Origin: Humibacillus xanthopallidus
GTDB taxonomy: Bacteria; Actinomycetota; Actinomycetes; Actinomycetales; Dermatophilaceae
Reading direction: 5' to 3'
Length of the DNA: 64,000 nucleotides
NCBI RefSeq assembly: GCF_006716675.1
Contig: NZ_VFPM01000001.1
Coordinates: forward strand, 1,488,001-1,552,000
Position numbers and translations under genes: made by a program. Below, in pieces: positions 33,479-41,936 of this stretch (positions within the stretch are counted from its first letter, which is position 1; each line of letters opens with the position of its first letter). The notes under the pieces were generated by a model. It did not search any database, was not told the DNA's origin, and saw only the letters and a list, made by a program, of their open reading frames with translations.

Positions 33479-34936
33479 ATGACCTCCTCTCCGTCCACTG
33501 CCGCAGCCACCGCACCGGGTGGCGAGGCCGCCGCGCCCGCCGGCCGCACCGCCCTCGTGACGGGCGCCTCCGGCTACATCGGCGGCCAGCTCGTGCCGCG
33601 GCTGCTCGACACCGGGTGGCGCGTCAAGGTGCTGACGCGGCGCCGGGCGTCGCTCGACGACCGGCCGTGGGTCGATCGTGTCGAGGTCGTCGAGGGTGAC
33701 GTCTCGAGCGCGAGCGACATGCGAGCCGCGCTGTCCGGGGTCGAGGCGGCCTGGTACCTCGTGCACTCGATGGACGACCGGCCGGACTTCGAGAAGCGTG
33801 ACCGCGAGGCTGCGACGACGTTCGCCGAGGCCGCTGCCGCCGAGGGCGTGTCGCGCATCGTCTACCTCGGTGGGTTGCACCCCGACGACGAGGTGCTCTC
33901 GCCGCACCTCGCGTCGCGCGTCGAGGTCGGCCGGATCTTCCTCGACGCACCGGTGCCCGCCGCGGTGCTGCAGGCCGCCGTGGTGCTCGGCGACGGCTCG
34001 GCGTCGTTCGACATGCTGCGCTACCTCACGACCCGTCTGCCCGCGATGGTCGCGCCGAAGTGGCTCGACAACAAGATCCAGCCGATCGCCGTCGACGACG
34101 TCATGACGCTGCTCGCCGGCGCCGGCGACCTGCCGCCCGAGGTCAACCGCACCTTCGACATCGGCGGGGACGAGGTGCTCACCTACCGCGAGATGATCGG
34201 ACGCTTCTCCGACGCGACGGGACGCCGTCGGCCGCTCGTCGTCACGGTGCCGGTCCTCACGCCGCGCCTCGCGAGCCACTGGGTCGGGCTCGTGACGCCG
34301 ATCTCGGCGGGACTCGCCAAGCCGCTCGTCGGCAGCCTCGTCCACGAGGTCGTCGCCAAGGAGCGCGACATCGACGACTACGTCGACGTGCCCGGCGGCT
34401 ACATCGACTTCGACACCGCGGTGCAGTCGGCGATGCGCACGGCTGCCCCCGACACCGCGCTGCGCAACCTCGCCCTCACGTCGGCTGCGACGGTCGCGGC
34501 TGCTCTCGCGGGTTCGATTGCGACGCAGCCGAACTCGTCGTACTACCGCTCGCTCGACCTCCCCGACTGGCAGCCACCTGCCGCCGCGTTCCCCGTCGTG
34601 TGGACCGCGCTCTATGCCGACATCGCCGCGAGCTCCGCGACGGTGCTCAACGCCTACGACAAGGCCGGCGACGAGCAGGGCCGCTCTGACTACCTCAAGG
34701 CCTTCGGCACGAACCTCGCGATCAACGCCGCCTGGAGCGCGGTCTTCTGGCGCTCGCGGCGGCCCTGGGCGGCGGCCGCTCACGCCGCGCTGCTCACCGC
34801 GAGCTCGGCCGACCTCGCGCGGCGGGCGGGGCAGGCGAGCAAGGGCGCCGGCATCGCCCTCTCCCCGTATGCCGTGTGGTGCGGTTTCGCGACCGTCCTC
34901 TCCGCCGCGATCGCCCGCCGCAACCCCCGCCGCTGA
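33479..34936 (+). CDS. NAD(P)-binding SDR fused to a TspO/MBR domain
   Basis: 485 aa. Residues ~20-320 are an atypical SDR/NmrA-like domain with TALVTGASGYIGGQLVPRLL and AWYLVHSMDD; the catalytic Tyr-x3-Lys is not evident. Residues ~330-485 match TspO/MBR: YYRSLDLPDWQPPAAAFPVV WTALY, NLAINAAWSAVFWRSRRP and LSPYAVWCGFA, with about five membrane helices. TspO binds porphyrins and is linked to light and redox stress, which suits this neighbourhood. One continuous ORF with no frameshift. Confidence 0.88.
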   Translation: MTSSPSTAAATAPGGEAAAPAGRTALVTGASGYIGGQLVPRLLDTGWRVKVLTRRRASLDDRPWVDRVEVVEGDVSSASDMRAALSGVEAAWYLVHSMDDRPDFEKRDREAATTFAEAAAAEGVSRIVYLGGLHPDDEVLSPHLASRVEVGRIFLDAPVPAAVLQAAVVLGDGSASFDMLRYLTTRLPAMVAPKWLDNKIQPIAVDDVMTLLAGAGDLPPEVNRTFDIGGDEVLTYREMIGRFSDATGRRRPLVVTVPVLTPRLASHWVGLVTPISAGLAKPLVGSLVHEVVAKERDIDDYVDVPGGYIDFDTAVQSAMRTAAPDTALRNLALTSAATVAAALAGSIATQPNSSYYRSLDLPDWQPPAAAFPVVWTALYADIAASSATVLNAYDKAGDEQGRSDYLKAFGTNLAINAAWSAVFWRSRRPWAAAAHAALLTASSADLARRAGQASKGAGIALSPYAVWCGFATVLSAAIARRNPRR

Positions 34937-34940
34937 CGCA

Positions 34941-35048
34941 ATCGAAAGAGCACTCCGTCGCTGTCGAGTACGGGGGAGTTCGCGCACCCTCGGACGACGG
35001 AGTGCTCTTTCGATCACGGACGACGGGCAGACGGAATGCTCTTTCGAT
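34941..35048. repeat. intergenic palindromic repeat, ATCGAAAGAGC family
   Basis: A perfect 20-bp inverted pair: ATCGAAAGAGCACTCCGTCG (34941-34960) and its complement (34995-35014), with a 34-bp loop. A third arm, GACGGAATGCTCTTTCGAT, lies at 35030-35048. The same arm occurs twice inside the CIS gene at 22394-22491. It shares GAGCACTC with the other intergenic family. Confidence 0.88.
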
Positions 35049-35058
35049 GGGTTGATCG

Positions 35059-35087
35059 GGCTGGCTAGGAATTTCTAGCGTCCAGCC
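35059..35087. terminator. hairpin between convergent genes
   Basis: Arms GGCTGG (35059-35064) and CCAGCC (35082-35087) enclose an inner near-palindrome CTAGGAATTTCTAG. It sits between the SDR-TspO gene and the convergent GlxA-type gene, where a bidirectional terminator is expected. There is no long U-tract. Confidence 0.5.
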
Positions 35088-35119
35088 GATAGAGCGGCAT
35101 ACGGGGTGATCGACCCCTG

Positions 35120-36082
35120 TCAGCCGGCGGCGGGCTGGTGCGTGAACGCCTTGCGATAGGTGAGCGGCGCCACCCCGATCTGCCGCTGGAAGTGGTGGCG
35201 GAGCACCGCGCCTGTGGCGAACCCGCTCTCGCGGGCGATCCGCTCGACGTCGAAGTCCGTCGTCTCGAGGAGCCGGCGCGCCCGCAGCACGCGCTGGGCC
35301 GTGAGCCACTGGTGCGGCGTCGTGCCCACCTCGGCACTGAACCGCCGCGCAAAGGTGCGCTCCGACATCGCCGCCTGCCGCGCGAGCGAGGCCACCGTGT
35401 GGTCGCCGTCGAGGTGCTCGAGCACCGCGTCAAGCACCTCCTGGAGGCTGTCGCACGGCTGGTCGGGCACGGGAGTCTCGACGTACTGCCGCTGCCCACC
35501 CGACCGGTGCGGGGGCACGACCATCCGACGGGCGATGCGCGTGGCCACCTCCGAGCCGAGCTCGGTGCGCACGAGGTGCAGGCAGGCGTCGATGCCTGCA
35601 GCCGTGCCGGCGCTCGTGATGATCGGCCCGTCCTCGACATAGAGGACGTCGAGGTCGACCGCGGCGTCGGGGCACAGCTCGGCCAACCGGGCGGCATACC
35701 GCCAGTGGGTCGTGCAGGCGCGCCCCGTGAGCAGGCCGGCGGCAGCGAGCGTGAAGGCGCCGGAGCAGACGGACAGCACCCGGCCTCCACGGTCGACCGT
35801 CTCGCGCAGGACCTCGAGGATCTCCGGCTCGAAGGGACCCTCGACGCTTCCTGCGGGCACGGCGACGAGGTCGGCGTCACGAACCCCGTCGAGTCCGTGG
35901 GTGGCGACGACGCCGACGCCACCCGTCGAGCGGATGACCTCCCCGGGCCGTGACGCGCACACGCGGAAGTCGAAGGCCGGGACACCGTCGTCGGTGCGGT
36001 CGACGCCGAAGACCTCGCAGAGCACGCCGAGTTCGAAGACGGCCACGGGCTCCTGCACGACGACGGCAACGGTCTTCAGCAT
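35120..36082 (-). CDS. GlxA-family AraC-type regulator with DJ-1/PfpI domain
   Basis: 320 aa. The N-terminal DJ-1/PfpI-like domain (AVVVQEPVAVFELGVLCEVF and nucleophile-elbow-like SVCSGAFTLAAAGLLTGR) is followed by an AraC HTH: VASLARQAAMSERTFARRF and VERIARESGFATGAVLRHHF. Members regulate amine, aldehyde or glycine-betaine metabolism; the inducer here is unknown. It is divergent from a 53-aa membrane protein with 93 bp between them. Confidence 0.9.
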   Translation of the reverse strand: MLKTVAVVVQEPVAVFELGVLCEVFGVDRTDDGVPAFDFRVCASRPGEVIRSTGGVGVVATHGLDGVRDADLVAVPAGSVEGPFEPEILEVLRETVDRGGRVLSVCSGAFTLAAAGLLTGRACTTHWRYAARLAELCPDAAVDLDVLYVEDGPIITSAGTAAGIDACLHLVRTELGSEVATRIARRMVVPPHRSGGQRQYVETPVPDQPCDSLQEVLDAVLEHLDGDHTVASLARQAAMSERTFARRFSAEVGTTPHQWLTAQRVLRARRLLETTDFDVERIARESGFATGAVLRHHFQRQIGVAPLTYRKAFTHQPAAG

Positions 36083-36175
36083 CCACCCATGATGCCAGCA
36101 CATTGGCAGGAAATCGATGGCAAGCGACAGAACTGCCACTGGTGGCGGGATCTGGACGAGCGCAGACTTTCTGCC

Positions 36176-36337
36176 ATGGACATCATCATCGCCTTCGCAG
36201 CCCTCATCGCCCTCGTCGTCGCCCTGGCGCCGCACCACCGCCGCACCGTCGGCCTCCCGCGAGCGCCGCTCGGGGCCGACCTCGATGTCGACCACGACCT
36301 CGACCGCGTGCTCCACGACCTCAGCACCGACCGCTGA
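36176..36337 (+). CDS. 53-aa single-span membrane protein
   Basis: Starts MDIIIAFAALIALVVALAPH, one clear transmembrane helix, followed by an acidic soluble tail (DLDVDHDLDRVLHDLS). No known family. I chose ATG 36176 because the upstream in-frame extension (from 36089) is Trp/His-rich and not hydrophobic. It could be a small membrane regulator; function unknown. Confidence 0.55.
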   Translation: MDIIIAFAALIALVVALAPHHRRTVGLPRAPLGADLDVDHDLDRVLHDLSTDR

Positions 36338-36355
36338 ACACCCGTCAACCGGCGG

Positions 36356-36427
36356 TTGCAGGGCCCCACGCTCATAAGTTAGCGTTGTGACCATGCAAAG
36401 CCTTGGTTATGTGACAGCAGGTGTCAC
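36356..36427 (+). promoter_or_regulatory. promoter and palindromic operator before cysteine dioxygenase
   Basis: TTGCAG (36356-36361), 18 bp, TAGCGT (36380-36385) makes a plausible promoter. Just downstream, GTGACA-GCAGG-TGTCAC (36411-36427) is a perfect 6-5-6 inverted repeat, placed where a repressor would block transcription of the dioxygenase gene. The rest of 36338-36511 is leader with no gene. Confidence 0.45.
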
Positions 36428-36511
36428 CGAGCGATGTCGAATGGCTGCCTGACCGGCCGACAGCGCTCTGTTCCCACCACCTGCTCCCTCACCTGACCGA
36501 AAGGCACCACC

Positions 36512-37009
36512 ATGTCCCGCGGCGCCCAGCGCACCTCCGTCCACCTCGCCGACACCGCCCGCCGCCTGGCTCGCCAGCGCGCCCTCTGGCAGGGCCTCGT
36601 CGACTTCGACCCCATCTCGCGCCACTATGCGCAGCTGCACGCCGATGCCGACCACGAGGCGTGGCTGCTCACGTGGCTGCCCGGTCAGGGCACCCCGTGG
36701 CACGACCACGGCGGTAGCGCCGGATCGTTCGTCGTCCTGCAGGGAGTGCTCACCGAGGAGGTCGCCGGCTACCGTCAGGCCGCCGACCTCGACGGCACCC
36801 GGCGCATCCCGGCGACCGGGGTGCGCCTCTCGCCCGGCGACCAGCGCACCTTCGGAACGCGCCACCTGCACCGGGTCACCAACGTCGGCCCTGACCCGGC
36901 CGTCAGCCTGCACGTCTACGCGCCCAAGCTCACGGCCATGACGAACTACCGGGACGCCGACGGCGTTCTCGAGCCCATCGAGCAGGCGCGCGTGGGGGTG
37001 GACTGGTGA
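36512..37009 (+). CDS. cysteine dioxygenase type I
   Basis: 165 aa, usual bacterial length. The iron site is HDH (H64, H66) in GTPWHDHGGSAGSFVVLQG and a third His in GTRHLHRVTN (H118 or H120). The Cys that forms the Cys-Tyr cofactor in animals is Gly here, as in bacterial enzymes. It oxidises cysteine to cysteine sulfinate. ATG 36512 follows GAAAGG. It overlaps the rhodanese gene (GTGA), pointing to a joint thiol/sulfur function. Confidence 0.9.
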   Translation: MSRGAQRTSVHLADTARRLARQRALWQGLVDFDPISRHYAQLHADADHEAWLLTWLPGQGTPWHDHGGSAGSFVVLQGVLTEEVAGYRQAADLDGTRRIPATGVRLSPGDQRTFGTRHLHRVTNVGPDPAVSLHVYAPKLTAMTNYRDADGVLEPIEQARVGVDW

Positions 37010-37425
37010 CGGCGGGCTCGACACGTCGTCCCCGGACGATCGACGACGTGCTCACGGAGGCGCGCTCGCAGCTGCGCCGCGTGACGCCCGAGGAGGCCGA
37101 CGCCGCATACCGCTCGGGGGCCGTGATCATCGACATCCGACCGGCCGCACAGCGGGCAGCCGAGGGGGAGCTGCCGATCGCGACCGTCATCGAGCGCAAC
37201 GTGCTCGAGTGGCGCCTCGACCCCGCGAGCGACGCGGCCCTGCCGTTCGCACACCACGACCTCGAGGTCGTCGTGCTCTGTCAGGAGGGCTACACCTCCA
37301 GCCTCGCCGCGGCCGCCCTCCAGGAGCTCGGCATCCGCCGCGCCACCGACGTCATCGGGGGGTATGCCGCCTGGCGCGCCTGGGAGGGCACGGTGCCGCG
37401 CGCGACCGACGACGACGACCGATAA
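37006..37425 (+). CDS. rhodanese-like sulfurtransferase
   Basis: 139 aa, single rhodanese domain: AVIIDIRPAAQRAAEGELP, VVVLCQEGYTSSLAAAALQE with the active Cys at 92, and ATDVIGGYAAWRAWEG. Likely moves sulfane sulfur. The GTG start overlaps the dioxygenase stop, so the two are co-translated. Confidence 0.92.
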   Translation: MTAGSTRRPRTIDDVLTEARSQLRRVTPEEADAAYRSGAVIIDIRPAAQRAAEGELPIATVIERNVLEWRLDPASDAALPFAHHDLEVVVLCQEGYTSSLAAAALQELGIRRATDVIGGYAAWRAWEGTVPRATDDDDR

Positions 37426-37466
37426 CCGCTCGACACGCTGCGCGACCAGTCGTCAGGATCGGTGGG

Positions 37467-38201
37467 ATGACGAGCAGCGACCTGTGGGACGACTCCACCG
37501 CCCGGCGGTACGACGAGGCCACGTCCGACATGTTCGCGCCGGACGTGCTCGGCCCGACGCTCGACGTCCTCGCCGAGCTGGCCGGGTCCGGCCCCGCGCT
37601 CGAGCTGGCGATCGGCACGGGCCGGGTCGGGGTGCCGCTCCGCACGCGTGGCGTGCCGGTGAGCGGCATCGAGCTGTCTGCGCCGATGGTCGCCCAGCTG
37701 CGGCGGAAGGTCGACGACGCCACGCTCCCCGTGGCGATCGGTGACATGGCGACGACAAGGGTCCCGGGTGAGTTCGCCCTCGTCTACCTCGTCTTCAACA
37801 CGATCGGCAACCTGCGCACGCAAGCGGAGCAGGTCGCGTGCTTCCGCAACGCCGCCGCGCACCTGCGATCCGGCGGGCGCTTCGTCATCGAGCTGGTGGT
37901 GCCTCCCCTGCGACGCTTCCCGCCGGGGCAGGCCGGGGTGCCGTTCGACATCAGCGAACGCCACCTGGGGTTCGACACCTACGACCTCGCCACGCAGCAG
38001 GGCACGTCACACCACTACACGACGGAGCCGGACGGCTCGATCCGCTACGGCGCCAGCAACTTCCGCTACATCTGGCCCGGCGAGTGCGACCTCATGGCGC
38101 AGCTCGCCGGGCTCGAGCTCGAGCACCGCTGGGCCGACTGGCACCGCAGCCCCTTCACCTCCGACAGCGAGAGCCACGTCTCGGTCTGGCGCAAGCCGTA
38201 A
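37467..38201 (+). CDS. class I SAM-dependent methyltransferase
   Basis: 244 aa. Motif I is ALELAIGTGRVGVPLRTRG, then VSGIELSAPMVAQLRRK and FALVYLVFNTIGNL. The substrate cannot be told; the family includes Mtase11/25-like small-molecule enzymes. GGTGGG precedes ATG 37467. It starts 41 bp after the rhodanese stop and ends 16 bp before the convergent glutamate decarboxylase. Confidence 0.88.
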   Translation: MTSSDLWDDSTARRYDEATSDMFAPDVLGPTLDVLAELAGSGPALELAIGTGRVGVPLRTRGVPVSGIELSAPMVAQLRRKVDDATLPVAIGDMATTRVPGEFALVYLVFNTIGNLRTQAEQVACFRNAAAHLRSGGRFVIELVVPPLRRFPPGQAGVPFDISERHLGFDTYDLATQQGTSHHYTTEPDGSIRYGASNFRYIWPGECDLMAQLAGLELEHRWADWHRSPFTSDSESHVSVWRKP

Positions 38202-38217
38202 GGGTCGGCGCGGCCGC

Positions 38218-39594
38218 TCAGTGGCCGGGGCCGACGACCATCCTCGCCCGCTCCGACTCGTGGGCCCCGCCCTTGGCCGCGAGGGTCGTGCACGCGTCCT
38301 CGATGTCGCGCGCCAGGGTGTCGACGTGCTCGCGACTCATCGTCTCCTTGACGAGGGCCCGCATGATCGTGACGTCGTGCGCGTCGGGCGGCATCGTGTA
38401 GGCGGGGACCATCCAGCCGCGCTCGGCCGACAGCTGCCACGCGATGTCGAACTCGTTGTAGGGGTGGTCGCCGGTCAGGCGGAAGGCGACGAGCGGCAGC
38501 TGCTCCTCGTCGCGGCCGATCAGCTCGAAGCGGCCCATGGCCTCGAGCTTGTCGCCGAGCAGCCGGGCGTTCTCCTGCATGTTGCGCATGATGTACGTGT
38601 AGCCCTGACGGCCGTAGCGCACGAGGTTGTAGTACTGCGCGAGCACCATCGCCGACCCGGTGGAGAAGTTGAGGGTGAACGTCGAGTCGGTCTTGCCGAG
38701 GTAGTTCTCCATGAAGACGAGGTCGGGGGCGAGGTCGGACACCTCGCGGAAGATGAGCCAGCCGATGCCGGGGTAGACGAGCCCGAACTTGTGGCCCGAC
38801 ACGTTGATCGAGCGCACCTGCTCGAGCCGGAAGTCCCAGGGTGAGTCCGGGTAGAGGAAGGGCCACACGAAGCCCCCGCTCGCACCGTCGATGTGCAGCG
38901 GCACGTCGAGGCCCCGCTCCTGCTTCAGCTGCACCAGCAGGTCGTTGATGCCGACGATGTCGTCCCTGTGGCCGGTGAAGGTCGTGCCGAGCACGGCCGC
39001 GACACCGATGGTGTTCTCGTCGATGTGCGGCGCGACGTCGCCGGGCCCGATCGTGTACTTGCCGCGCTGGAGCGGCACGATGCGCGGCTCCACGTCGAAG
39101 TAGCGGCAGAACTTCTCCCACACGACGTGCACGTCACCGCCGAAGACGAGGTTGGGCCGGTCGGTCGAGCCGCCCTCGGCCTGGCGACGGGTGCGCCAGT
39201 TCCACTTCAGCGACAGGGCGCCGAGCATGATCGCCTCGGACGAGCCCTGGGTCCGCGCACCGGTCGTCTCACCGGGGGCGTGGAAGAGGTCGGCGAGCAT
39301 GCGGATGCAGCGCTGCTCGATCTCGGCCGTGCGGGGGTACTCCGCGTGGTCGATGAAGTTGCGGTGCAGGTTCTCGGCGATGATCCGTTGCGCCTCCGGC
39401 TCCATCCAGGTCGTCACGAAGGTCGCGAGGTTGCGGCCCGGTTCGCCCTCGAGCGCAAGGTCCTCGGCCACGAGCCGCATGGCGTCGACCGCGGTCATGC
39501 CGACATCGGGAAACTCCCGGCTCGGCACCTCCTGGGTGACGAAGCGATTGCCGTAGAGGGCTGCGGCGGCATTGATCTCGGACGGTGTGGTCAT
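38218..39594 (-). CDS. gadB: glutamate decarboxylase
   Basis: 458 aa, full length. PLP signature SINVSGHKFGLVYPGIGW with the Schiff-base Lys near residue 275. Other family blocks are TQGSSEAIMLGALSLKWNWR and HIDGASGGFVWPF. It converts glutamate to GABA, consuming a proton. AAGGAG lies 7 nt before the ATG. It is the third gene of a ClC - membrane protein - gadB operon; no GadC antiporter is in the window. Confidence 0.95.
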   Translation of the reverse strand: MTTPSEINAAAALYGNRFVTQEVPSREFPDVGMTAVDAMRLVAEDLALEGEPGRNLATFVTTWMEPEAQRIIAENLHRNFIDHAEYPRTAEIEQRCIRMLADLFHAPGETTGARTQGSSEAIMLGALSLKWNWRTRRQAEGGSTDRPNLVFGGDVHVVWEKFCRYFDVEPRIVPLQRGKYTIGPGDVAPHIDENTIGVAAVLGTTFTGHRDDIVGINDLLVQLKQERGLDVPLHIDGASGGFVWPFLYPDSPWDFRLEQVRSINVSGHKFGLVYPGIGWLIFREVSDLAPDLVFMENYLGKTDSTFTLNFSTGSAMVLAQYYNLVRYGRQGYTYIMRNMQENARLLGDKLEAMGRFELIGRDEEQLPLVAFRLTGDHPYNEFDIAWQLSAERGWMVPAYTMPPDAHDVTIMRALVKETMSREHVDTLARDIEDACTTLAAKGGAHESERARMVVGPGH

Positions 39595-39627
39595 GCTCTT
39601 CTCCTTGCAGGTGGGCGGGCTTCGAGG

Positions 39628-40329
39628 TCAGGGGGGTGGGGCCGTGGCGGCCGGCGCGACGGCCCGGCGCCAGGCCGGCAGCATGAGGGCGGCGCCGACG
39701 AGGAAGCACACGGCGCCCCAGAAGGTTCCGGCGACGGCAAGACGGGCCCCGAGCAGCTCGTCGGTGCTCGGTACGACGTAGCTGGCGACGGCCGAGGCCA
39801 TGAAGAGCACGGAGCCGAGCATGTTGACCCAGGCGATGCGCCACGGCATCGACTGCGGCTCGAGGGTGAAGAACCGGCGCGACACGGCGAGCACACCGAT
39901 CGCGCTGGAGACGAGGAAGAGCACCGACCCGAAGAGGTCCGGCCGCCACACGTACCGGTCGGCCTCGGCGGCTGTCGCGTTGTGCGTCAGCGCGGCCACC
40001 GTGCTGATGTTGAAGAACACCGTGCCGGGGAACTGCACGGCGGCGGCGAGCCACGCGCGGTCGTGCGGCAGCCAGCCCCAGAGGCGGACCGGGGCGCGCT
40101 CGTGCTGGGTCACCTCGTCGACCCCGGTCATCGCCGGGGTCTGCGACTGGACGAGCTGGGCATAGGAGGCGCTCGTGAAGAAGACCGACCCGATGACGTA
40201 GGTGATGCCGTCGACCCACCCGCCGATGGCATTGACGTATGCCGGCACTGAGCCGAGCACGAAGCACGCGGACCCGATCATGAACAGCCACGCGATCATC
40301 GCGTTGAGGCGGTCCGGTCGGGCGGTCAT
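39628..40329 (-). CDS. polytopic membrane protein (YrhK-like) of the acid-resistance operon
   Basis: 233 aa with about six hydrophobic segments (MIAWLFMIGSACFVLGSVPA, YVIGSVFFTSASYAQLV, GSVLFLVSSAIGVLAVS, GTFWGAVCFLVGAALMLP). The repeated GS-x-x-F pattern resembles YrhK-type proteins, but the assignment is weak. Function unknown. It lies 33 bp upstream of gadB and 19 bp after the ClC gene, so all three should be on one transcript. Confidence 0.7.
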   Translation of the reverse strand: MTARPDRLNAMIAWLFMIGSACFVLGSVPAYVNAIGGWVDGITYVIGSVFFTSASYAQLVQSQTPAMTGVDEVTQHERAPVRLWGWLPHDRAWLAAAVQFPGTVFFNISTVAALTHNATAAEADRYVWRPDLFGSVLFLVSSAIGVLAVSRRFFTLEPQSMPWRIAWVNMLGSVLFMASAVASYVVPSTDELLGARLAVAGTFWGAVCFLVGAALMLPAWRRAVAPAATAPPP

Positions 40330-40348
40330 CAGGGTGCCTCTGTCAGCC

Positions 40349-41722
40349 TCAGCCCGCCCCGGCCGACCGGTGAGCCCCGGCCGGGTCGTGCGACCCAGCG
40401 GGCTGCGGCGGCCCGGGTGTCGGCAGGACGGTCGTGACGACGAACGACACGACGACGGCCACGACGACCTGCGGGGTGATCGTGAGCCCGTCGGTGCCCA
40501 TGAGCAGCGTTGCGAGCAGGACGGAGGTGAGCGGCAGCCGGAGCATCGCGCAGCACATCGCGCCGATGCCCGTGCCGATGGCAGCGGCCAGCTCCATGCC
40601 CGGCAGGCCACTGACCGCGATGCCGAGCGCCGCCCCGATGAACATCGCGGGGAACACCGGGCCACCGCGGAAGGCGCTGAGCGACAGGCCGTAGGCGATG
40701 CCCTTGAAGAGACCGAGGAGAAGCACGACGTCGAGGGAGTAGCCGGCCGCGTTGGCGACGAGCTCGGGCAGCGCGTCCTGTCCTGAGAACAGCACTCGGG
40801 TGAAGGACTGCCCGGTCGTCACCTGGAACGCCGTGGAACACAGCCCGATGAGCACGCCGAGCACCACCGTGACCGGCACGCGGTTGCGGTGCACGTGGGG
40901 ACGCACCGTGAGCGCGACCCACCGGATGGCCCAGCCCAGCACCGCACCGAGGATGCCGACCGGGACCGCCCACAGCAGGGACGCGATGGTGGGCGGCAGC
41001 CCGGGTGGCACGGTGGGCAGCGCCAGGGAGAAGGTGCCAAGGCCCGTCCAGGCGTTCATCCCCACGAAGACGAGCGCCCCGATGCCCGAAGCGAGCAGGC
41101 CGGGCAGGGCGACGAGGCTGAGGGTGGCACCCGCGATGCCGGCGGCCTCCATGATGAGGAAGGCGCCGAGCAACGGCGACCCGAGCAACGTGCTGACAGC
41201 CGCGAAACTGCCCGCGGACGCCATGATCGTCACCGCCATCGGCGGCGCGTCGCGCTTCACGAGACGCACGGCGAGCGCTCCGAGGCCGCCGCCGATCGCG
41301 ATGAGGGGAGCCTCCGGGCCGAGCACCGCGCCGAGGCCGAGGGTCGCCAGGGCGGCGATGATGATGCCGGGCAGGTCGCGGCCCGCCGCGGGCCCGGTGC
41401 CGGTCTGGAACCCCAGCGAGGGAGAGTGACCCGCCGTGCCCGGCAGGCGGCTGATCGTCAACGCGACGAGGAGACCGCAGAGAGCGAGCCAGGGCACGGG
41501 CCACCAGGCCGGCGTGTCTCCGTCGAAGAGGCCCGAGGGCAGGTCGTCGAAGAGGTAGGTCTGCAGCCAGCCGGTGAGGGCGAGGAAGCCGTACGCGACA
41601 ACGGAGATCGGGATGCCGAGCAGCGCGGCGAGCACGAGCGCGGAGAGGTACTCCTTGGACCTGACGACACTCGCGAGGTCGGGAGCGGGCGGCGCGGCGG
41701 GCGGCGAGGTCGCGTCAGTCAC
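40349..41722 (-). CDS. ClC-family chloride channel/antiporter
   Basis: 457 aa from GTG 41722, preceded at 9 nt by GAGGAGG. Features are LGLGAVLGPEAPLIAIGGGL (a GxExP with the gating Glu kept), AFRGGPVFPAMFIGAALG and about ten membrane segments. ClC antiporters balance charge during extreme acid stress. Position upstream of gadB supports that role. I cannot decide channel versus antiporter without aligning the proton-glutamate position. Confidence 0.88.
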   Translation of the reverse strand: MTDATSPPAAPPAPDLASVVRSKEYLSALVLAALLGIPISVVAYGFLALTGWLQTYLFDDLPSGLFDGDTPAWWPVPWLALCGLLVALTISRLPGTAGHSPSLGFQTGTGPAAGRDLPGIIIAALATLGLGAVLGPEAPLIAIGGGLGALAVRLVKRDAPPMAVTIMASAGSFAAVSTLLGSPLLGAFLIMEAAGIAGATLSLVALPGLLASGIGALVFVGMNAWTGLGTFSLALPTVPPGLPPTIASLLWAVPVGILGAVLGWAIRWVALTVRPHVHRNRVPVTVVLGVLIGLCSTAFQVTTGQSFTRVLFSGQDALPELVANAAGYSLDVVLLLGLFKGIAYGLSLSAFRGGPVFPAMFIGAALGIAVSGLPGMELAAAIGTGIGAMCCAMLRLPLTSVLLATLLMGTDGLTITPQVVVAVVVSFVVTTVLPTPGPPQPAGSHDPAGAHRSAGAG

Positions 41723-41900
41723 CCCGGGTAGCCTCCTCACACGAGCGAGCTCGTCGCTCGCGGCGGGGATGTGCGTGCAGGGCCAACCTAACGCCGCACC
41801 CCAGTCCCGCGTGGCCGATCCGCGAAGACGGCAGGTGACCCCGCGCACTCGCCTTCAGCGGCCGCGTTCCGCCCGCGCGACAAGGCTCACGGTCCTCCGC

Positions 41901-41936
41901 AGCGTTCAGCCTCAGCGTTCAGCCTCAGCGTTCAGC
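41901..41936. repeat. 13-bp tandem repeat at the end of the ArgP gene
   Basis: AGCGTTCAGCCTC occurs at 41901 and 41914, with a partial third unit at 41927. The last unit includes the stop codon of the LysR-type gene. The gap to the ClC start (41723-41900) shows no gene. Confidence 0.85.

Noticed and set aside
35059..35087. Strong Rho-independent terminator
   Set aside because: The hairpin is imperfect and lacks a U-run, so it is listed only as a possible terminator.
37006..37425. Phosphatase (Cdc25-like) instead of rhodanese
   Set aside because: The active loop CQEGYTS is six residues after Cys as in sulfurtransferases, and it is coupled to cysteine dioxygenase.
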